From Candidatus Caccousia avistercoris (lineage in GTDB: Bacteria; Bacillota; Clostridia; Oscillospirales; Acutalibacteraceae): DNA of 10,706 bases. Made by a program: the position numbers and the translations under genes. Numbering within the stretch: the stretch's first letter is position 1; each line of letters starts with the position of its first letter. This document shows positions 6,851-10,706 of the stretch, one piece after another. The notes below the pieces were generated by a model that searched no databases, was not told the origin of the DNA, and saw nothing but the letters and a program-made list of their open reading frames with translations. The stretch spans positions 1 through 10,706 of the forward strand of contig DVMK01000133.1 of the NCBI GenBank assembly GCA_018715025.1, in the 5' to 3' direction.

Positions 6851-7463
6851 ACTTCTCGTCGTCGCGGAGGTGGCCCAGGGTTCCGCCCGGGTGCCACTTC
6901 ACGTACTGCTTGGGGTCAAGGCCGTACTGGCTCTGCAGCAGCACGCTCAGCTTCTGCAGGGCGAAGCATTCCGCCAGAATAGACGCTCTGGGCGCCCGGT
7001 TCAGCGGGCCGCCCTCCTGCCCTACCCCCGCGTACAGGTGCGCCTGCCCCAGCTTCGCCAGGGAGGAGTTCTCGTTCCCCGTAACGGCGATGATGGCGCA
7101 GCCGTTGTTTTGAATCGCCCTGGCCGTGTTCAGAAGCTCTGCCGTTTCCCCGCTGTTGGAGATGCAGATGACCACGTCGCCCGGCACCAGCTGCCCGCAG
7201 GAGCCGTGCACCGCCTCGGTGCCGTGCAGGTAGTAGGTGGGCGTCCCGGTGGAGGAGATGAGCGACGCCCCGTACTCCGCCACGTGGGAGGGCTTCCCTA
7301 TGCCGGTAATGTGCAGGCGGTTCCCCTTCGCCTTCGCCTCCAGAATCAGCTCCGCCGCCTTCACGTATTCCTCTGTGCGCGGCTCTGACGCGTACCGGGC
7401 GAATTCCTCCGCCGCCAGCTTGGAAAAGCGCTCCAAATCCTGTATGTTCTCGTTGTTGATCAT
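6849..7463 (-). CDS. SIS-domain sugar-phosphate isomerase, KdsD-like
   Basis: This 204-aa single-domain SIS protein most resembles D-arabinose-5-phosphate isomerases, which interconvert D-ribulose 5-P and D-arabinose 5-P. It lacks the C-terminal CBS pair of E. coli KdsD. Blocks in order are GIGKPSH (55-60), SSTGTP (70-75), EAVHG (83-87), SNSGET (102-107), QEGGPLNRAP (149-158) and HPGGTLG (191-197). Lys57, His86, Glu106, Glu150 and His191 line up with KdsD Lys59, His88, Glu111, Glu152 and His193 as recalled for the E. coli enzyme. KdsD has a LAPTSS-type sugar-binding stretch where this protein has RAPRAS, so substrate preference could differ. ATG 7463 was chosen for its SD AGGGGG (7472-7477); a longer reading to 7562 would run into the terminator upstream. 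Beside a pentose-kinase-like gene, a catabolic role is likelier than Kdo synthesis. A GutQ-like or hexulose-phosphate isomerase remains possible. Confidence 0.8.
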   Translation of the reverse strand: MINNENIQDLERFSKLAAEEFARYASEPRTEEYVKAAELILEAKAKGNRLHITGIGKPSHVAEYGASLISSTGTPTYYLHGTEAVHGSCGQLVPGDVVICISNSGETAELLNTARAIQNNGCAIIAVTGNENSSLAKLGQAHLYAGVGQEGGPLNRAPRASILAECFALQKLSVLLQSQYGLDPKQYVKWHPGGTLGHLRDDEK

Positions 7464-7471
7464 TTTCTCGT

Positions 7472-7477
7472 TCCCCC
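7472..7477 (-). promoter_or_regulatory. Ribosome binding site fixing the SIS start
   Basis: AGGGGG on the minus strand lies 8 nt before ATG 7463. It supports this start over upstream in-frame codons, which would place the coding start inside the terminator hairpin at 7497-7556. Confidence 0.7.
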
Positions 7478-7496
7478 TGTCTTTCTCATCCGAAGC

Positions 7497-7556
7497 AAAA
7501 AAGAGAGCCCCTTCCCGCTGCTTCCCTGGGCGGGCGCAGCTTTCCGGGGCTGCTCT
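7497..7556 (-). terminator. Strong intra-operon terminator between kinase and SIS genes
   Basis: On the minus strand AGAG-C-AGCCCC (7556-7546) pairs with GGGGCTCTCT (7511-7502), a 10-bp stem with one bulged base. An inner GCTGC/GCAGC helix continues it, and the run TTTTTT (7502-7497) follows directly. This is a canonical intrinsic terminator, yet it lies only 33 nt before the downstream start codon and no promoter fits between. Partial termination that lowers isomerase and transporter expression relative to the kinase is inferred. Confidence 0.8.
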
Positions 7557-7578
7557 TCTCAATTTGCCTCAGAAGCTC

Positions 7579-8577
7579 TTACTTCAGCACGTCCAGCCTG
7601 GAAAGGTCGAACCCGGCGAACCCGTCCTGCTTCATCAGCGCCACCACTTCCTCCAGCGTGGGGAGGCTGGGCTGCGCCCCCATGCGGGACACTGTCAGCG
7701 TTGCCGTGTAATTCGAGAAGGCCAGCGCCTCCTCCGGGCTCAGGCCCGCGCACACCGCCGTGCAGAAGGCACCCACAAAGGAGTCCCCCGCCGCGGTGGG
7801 GTCCTTCACCTCCACTATGTCCACGCAGGGCATGTAGTGGCTTTCTTCCCCGTTGGACACCACGGCTCCGTTGCTGCCCAGCGTGATGATGACGTTCTTC
7901 ACGCCCTTCGCCTGCAGCGCCCTGACCGCCGCCGTCACGTCCTCCCGGTTCACCCCGTCCTTTCCGCTCCGGATCGGGATCCCCGTCAGCGACGCCGCCT
8001 CGTGCTCGTTGGGCGACAGGTACGTCACATGCCGCAGCAGCTCCTCCGGCAGCGGCGCGTACGGCGCTGAGTTCAGCATTACCGGCACCCCTTTTTCGTG
8101 GGCCAGGCCCGCCACCAGCTCATTGATGGCCATGGAAATTTCCAGCTGCAGCAGCACCATGTCGTACTTCCCGATTTCCTCCCGCAGAAATTCCAAGTCC
8201 TCCGGGCGGATGGCCATGTTCGCGCCGGGCACCACTATGATGCGGTTCCGGCTCTTTTTCCCTTCCTCTACCTCAAGCAGGATGTTCCCGATGGCCGACG
8301 CGTCCTCCTGGGACACCGCCACGTGGCTCACGTCTATCCCTGCCGCCTTCGCCGAACCTGTCAGCTCTCTCCCGAACGCGTCGTTCCCCACCTTGCCTAC
8401 CATGGTGACCTCCGCGCCCAGCTTCGCCGCCTGCACCGCCTGGTTCGCTCCTTTTCCTCCCGGCGCTGTCTGGAATTTCTTCCCCAGCACCGTTTCCCCT
8501 GAGTTGGGGAAAATCTCTGTGGACACTATCAGGTCCATTACGAAGCTGCCTACCACCAGCAGCTTTGGCTTTTTCAT
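7579..8577 (-). CDS. rbsK: Ribokinase-family (PfkB) sugar kinase
   Basis: This ATP-dependent kinase phosphorylates a furanose sugar, most simply D-ribose to ribose 5-phosphate. The 332 aa match ribokinase, about 310-330. The N-terminal strand KLLVVGSFVMDL (5-16) is followed by the first PfkB signature APGGKGANQAVQAAKLGA (39-55). LQLEI (143-147) and LSPNEHEA (187-194) follow in the substrate and nucleotide region. The second signature KDPTAAGDSFVGAF (258-271) holds catalytic base Asp265 in the anion-hole sequence AAGD. The start is ATG 8577, 9 nt from SD AAAGGAG (8593-8587); an in-frame TTG at 8583 is too close to that SD. It begins 27 nt after the GH172 gene and is followed by a terminator and the SIS gene. 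With these neighbours the real substrate may be D-arabinose or another sugar freed by the glycosidases. The family is sure; the substrate is not. Confidence 0.88.
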   Translation of the reverse strand: MKKPKLLVVGSFVMDLIVSTEIFPNSGETVLGKKFQTAPGGKGANQAVQAAKLGAEVTMVGKVGNDAFGRELTGSAKAAGIDVSHVAVSQEDASAIGNILLEVEEGKKSRNRIIVVPGANMAIRPEDLEFLREEIGKYDMVLLQLEISMAINELVAGLAHEKGVPVMLNSAPYAPLPEELLRHVTYLSPNEHEAASLTGIPIRSGKDGVNREDVTAAVRALQAKGVKNVIITLGSNGAVVSNGEESHYMPCVDIVEVKDPTAAGDSFVGAFCTAVCAGLSPEEALAFSNYTATLTVSRMGAQPSLPTLEEVVALMKQDGFAGFDLSRLDVLK

Positions 8578-8586
8578 CAGCAAGAT

Positions 8587-8593
8587 CTCCTTT
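8587..8593 (-). promoter_or_regulatory. Ribosome binding site fixing the kinase start
   Basis: AAAGGAG on the minus strand lies 9 nt before ATG 8577 but only about 3 nt before the in-frame TTG at 8583, so the ATG is preferred. Confidence 0.75.
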
Positions 8594-8604
8594 GCGCTGT
8601 TATC

Positions 8605-9690
8605 TCAGATGACCTCCATGTAGTCCTTGTCCGGAAGGGGCGGGAAGGGAGCCGCGGGGCCCTCCTGGTACCAGAAGGCAACGGAGGCGATGTCGTCCTG
8701 CAGGGGCAGGTAACGGCCGCCCTCGCGCCAGCCCAGAGCCTGAATGGTGACCTTCAGGTCGCTCTCAAAGCGGATGGGGTCTGCGATGTGCCAGCGGTAC
8801 ATGCCGAACCGCTTCTGGCAGTTGTACAGTTCATCCCGGCGCACCTCATGGAAGCCGGTGTACGGGGTGGTGAAGTCCAGGTATTTGTCATGGGTGTAGG
8901 GATCTTCAAAGTCGTAGGAGCCGCAGAAATAGTCCTCGGTACCGGTGCCGCAGATGGTGGGGTACTCGGTGTCGCCGTCCATGTAGAACTTGATTTCTCC
9001 TTCGCCCCACCAGCCGTTGTTGTTGACGCCCCAGGCCATGTAGGTGCCCACATAGTGGCCCTTGCCCTTCACGCCGTCCAGAATGGTGTAAACACCCTTG
9101 TAGGGCAGGGGGTTCACGCGGCGGAACTGGGCGTGGAAATAGGCGGCATCCTCCGGCACCTGGGTGAGGGTGTAGTCAATCTGGTAGTACATGGTGACAG
9201 GCTCTTCGGCGCGGTTTTCCAGCGTCATGCGGCAATGGCTGCGGAAGGGCATGGGCCAGTAGCAGTTGAAGGCGCTGCCGGGGTTCACGCAGACAGCCAG
9301 GGAAGAGATCTGGTGGTACACATTCCAGCCGGCGCAGAAGAAATCGCCGATGGGGCATTCCACCGCAGGATCCTCCCGGCCGTCCCAATACATGCGCAGA
9401 ATGGTGTTCCGCCACTTCCCGGTGGGGGTCAGCCAAATGTGCTGAATGCAGCCCGGGCCCTCAATGTCGGCAATGGTGAAGGTTTCGCCCGGCTGCAGCA
9501 CGATGAAGGGGTTCACCTTCCACCCTTTGCCCAACTGCCTGGCAGCGTTTTTGGCGAAGCCGTTCTCCAGCTCGCACATGCCGCCCTTGCCCTTCTCCCC
9601 TGTGTAATTTTCCGGGGAGATGGAACGGGTTTTCGCGTCGGAAAGCTGGTACAGGTTGCCCATACCCATGTTGAGTCCGTTGAAGTTCAT
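8605..9690 (-). CDS. GH172 (DUF2961) glycoside hydrolase
   Basis: This 361-aa protein is of the DUF2961 family, now glycoside hydrolase family 172. Characterised members include a Bifidobacterium enzyme acting on alpha-D-fructofuranosides and Bacteroidota exo-alpha-D-arabinofuranosidases that degrade D-arabinan. Visible hallmarks are the N-terminal ENGFAKN and GPGCIQHIWLT (78-88) stretches, RMYWDG with IGDFF, NPGSAFNCYWPMPF (136-149), GWWGEGEIKFYMDGD (226-240) and the family block GTGTEDYF (248-255). Glu230 and Glu252 are the best matches to the two catalytic glutamates recalled for the Bifidobacterium enzyme (Glu270 and Glu291). There is no signal peptide or lipobox, so it should act in the cytoplasm on imported glycosides. 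ATG 9690 has SD AAAGGAG (9705-9699) 8 nt upstream. It lies between GH116 and the sugar kinase, which suggests the kinase takes the furanose it releases. Family confidence is high; specificity is open. Confidence 0.9.
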   Translation of the reverse strand: MNFNGLNMGMGNLYQLSDAKTRSISPENYTGEKGKGGMCELENGFAKNAARQLGKGWKVNPFIVLQPGETFTIADIEGPGCIQHIWLTPTGKWRNTILRMYWDGREDPAVECPIGDFFCAGWNVYHQISSLAVCVNPGSAFNCYWPMPFRSHCRMTLENRAEEPVTMYYQIDYTLTQVPEDAAYFHAQFRRVNPLPYKGVYTILDGVKGKGHYVGTYMAWGVNNNGWWGEGEIKFYMDGDTEYPTICGTGTEDYFCGSYDFEDPYTHDKYLDFTTPYTGFHEVRRDELYNCQKRFGMYRWHIADPIRFESDLKVTIQALGWREGGRYLPLQDDIASVAFWYQEGPAAPFPPLPDKDYMEVI

Positions 9691-9698
9691 ACTGATTG

Positions 9699-9705
9699 CT
9701 CCTTT
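9699..9705 (-). promoter_or_regulatory. Ribosome binding site of the GH172 gene
   Basis: AAAGGAG on the minus strand, 8 nt before ATG 9690, fixes the GH172 start. Confidence 0.8.
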
Positions 9706-9723
9706 ACAAAATAATGAAATGAG

Positions 9724-9747
9724 AAACAGCCGGAAAAACGGCTGTTT
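9724..9747 (-). terminator. Hairpin over the GH116 stop codon, weak terminator or mRNA stability element
   Basis: A perfect 9-bp stem (9739-9747 with 9724-9732) with a 6-nt loop overlaps the GH116 stop codon (9748-9746). The downstream minus-strand sequence is T-rich but broken (TCTCATTTCATTATTTTG), so termination is likely partial at best. The GH172 SD follows after about 20 nt. Confidence 0.45.
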
Positions 9748-10706
9748 ATTCGCTTTTCAGCTGGGCGCCGCCCAGGGTGCCGTGCAGAAGCTCTGCCGTC
9801 TGCACATATTTCCCCGTTTCCGGGTCTTTTTTCTGCCGCAGTACGCCCCAGCCTGTGCCGCAGGAGAAGAAGCAGCAGAAGTCGTCCCGGCTCACCGCCG
9901 GACGGAAGGAGATGGCTTTGTCCGGCATGCTGCACTGGTAGCCGGAAAGGGCCAGCAGCACAGCCCAGCTGGACAGCGACCTGGCGTAATGGTGGCCGCA
10001 TTCCACTTCGTTCCAGGGGCTTCTGCTCACTCCATTGTACCGCGAACGGACGCCGCTGACAATGCGCATGCCCTCTTCCACAAAGCCCTCGTAAATCAGG
10101 TGGGCGGCCACCTGGTACTCAATCCCCGTCCACACCTCGTCGCTGTAGACGAAGGGGATTTCCGGCCGGCCCCCGTGCGGCCAGGTGCACAGCAGCAGGC
10201 CCGGCTCGCCGTTCATGGCGTAGGCGCGCTGCAGGTTGCACTGGCCGTGCATCTCCTGTTTAAAATTGTAGCGGAAGATGGAGGAAACCGCCTTTTTCAC
10301 ATGGTCCGGGTCCAGCACATAGCCCAGCCCGTTCACATGGGCCAGCAGCTGCCCCAGCAGCTGGTCGGACAGGCAGCCGGTGCCGTACTGGTATTTCCAC
10401 TGGTCCGGTTCCTTCAAATCCTGAACGTAATATTCCCCCTGGAACAGCCGATCGTCCACCAGCTTCTGAACCGAAGCGGCCGTCTCTTCATACCGCCGGG
10501 CAGAGTCCTCCTCCCCCATGCGGCGGGCAAGCTGCGCCCCGGCTTTCAGGGCTGCCAGCCAAATAGAGTTCACCAGGGAATTGGGGCCGTAAAATTCAAT
10601 GTCGTAGGTGTTGTGCTGGCGGTTGTCCAGCATGCCGTCCCCGTCGCTGTCCCATTCCTGGTAGGCAAATTCCAAAGCCTTTTTGGCGTTGGGCCACAGC
10701 CGCCGC
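9746..10706 (-). CDS. GH116-type (DUF608) glycoside hydrolase, C-terminal 319 residues
   Basis: The gene is cut by the right edge; its reading frame continues to the last base and the N-terminus lies outside. Family members are (alpha/alpha)6-barrel enzymes such as bacterial beta-glucosidases and mammalian GBA2. In fragment numbering from 10705 the order is LWPNAKKALEFAYQEWDSDGDG, QHNTYDIEFYGPNS (30-43), GCLSDQLLGQ (110-119), YSDEVWTGIEYQVAAHLI (187-204), SPWNEVECGHHYARSLSSWA (229-248) and a short C-terminal beta-rich tail. The Asp in SDEVW (189) matches the general acid/base of GBA2 (Asp677 as recalled). At the nucleophile position, GLIENG in GBA2, this protein has GMLDNR, an Asp (27) in place of Glu. 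No export signal can be judged because the N-terminus is missing. It is first among the visible genes of the minus-strand operon, 55 bp before GH172, and probably removes a sugar cap from the same substrate. Confidence 0.85.
   Translation of the reverse strand, partial: RRLWPNAKKALEFAYQEWDSDGDGMLDNRQHNTYDIEFYGPNSLVNSIWLAALKAGAQLARRMGEEDSARRYEETAASVQKLVDDRLFQGEYYVQDLKEPDQWKYQYGTGCLSDQLLGQLLAHVNGLGYVLDPDHVKKAVSSIFRYNFKQEMHGQCNLQRAYAMNGEPGLLLCTWPHGGRPEIPFVYSDEVWTGIEYQVAAHLIYEGFVEEGMRIVSGVRSRYNGVSRSPWNEVECGHHYARSLSSWAVLLALSGYQCSMPDKAISFRPAVSRDDFCCFFSCGTGWGVLRQKKDPETGKYVQTAELLHGTLGGAQLKSE

Overview
The window looks like chromosomal DNA from a GC-rich, endospore-forming Clostridia species. It carries a spoIIGA-sigE sporulation pair, strong purine-rich Shine-Dalgarno (SD) sequences and AT-rich sigma-A-type promoters. 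The GC-rich codon use would fit Oscillospirales-type gut bacteria, but that placement is an inference. No rRNA, tRNA, CRISPR array, insertion sequence or attachment site was recognised.

Left, plus strand (1-1809): a perfect hairpin at the edge probably ends an upstream gene. It is followed by a Spo0A/sigma-A-type promoter, spoIIGA (the protease that activates pro-sigma-E) and sigE. sigG, often the next gene in Bacillus and many Clostridia, is absent.

Middle, plus strand (1810-5353): a 327-base gap holds a good sigma-A promoter and, about 17 nt after its expected start, a very strong intrinsic terminator. Next come asnB (asparagine synthase B) and pyrG (CTP synthase), 31 bp apart and both glutamine-dependent amidotransferases. 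A bidirectional terminator separates pyrG from the convergent operon.

Right, minus strand (10706 down to 5462): five genes in transcriptional order are a GH116-type glycoside hydrolase (cut by the window edge), a GH172/DUF2961 glycoside hydrolase, a ribokinase-family sugar kinase, a KdsD-like SIS isomerase without CBS domains, and an MFS transporter. GH172 has no signal peptide and the visible GH116 part has no export feature, so a glycoside is probably imported and cleaved inside the cell. GH172 enzymes act on D-fructofuranosides and D-arabinofuranosides. Ribokinase-type enzymes can make D-arabinose 5-phosphate, and KdsD interconverts that with D-ribulose 5-phosphate. The best reading is therefore a phosphorylative route for D-arabinofuranoside-type sugars into the pentose phosphate pathway; this is the most interesting proposal in the window and remains an inference. 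The operon also contains internal hairpins, including a strong terminator between the kinase and isomerase genes that probably lowers expression of the last two genes.
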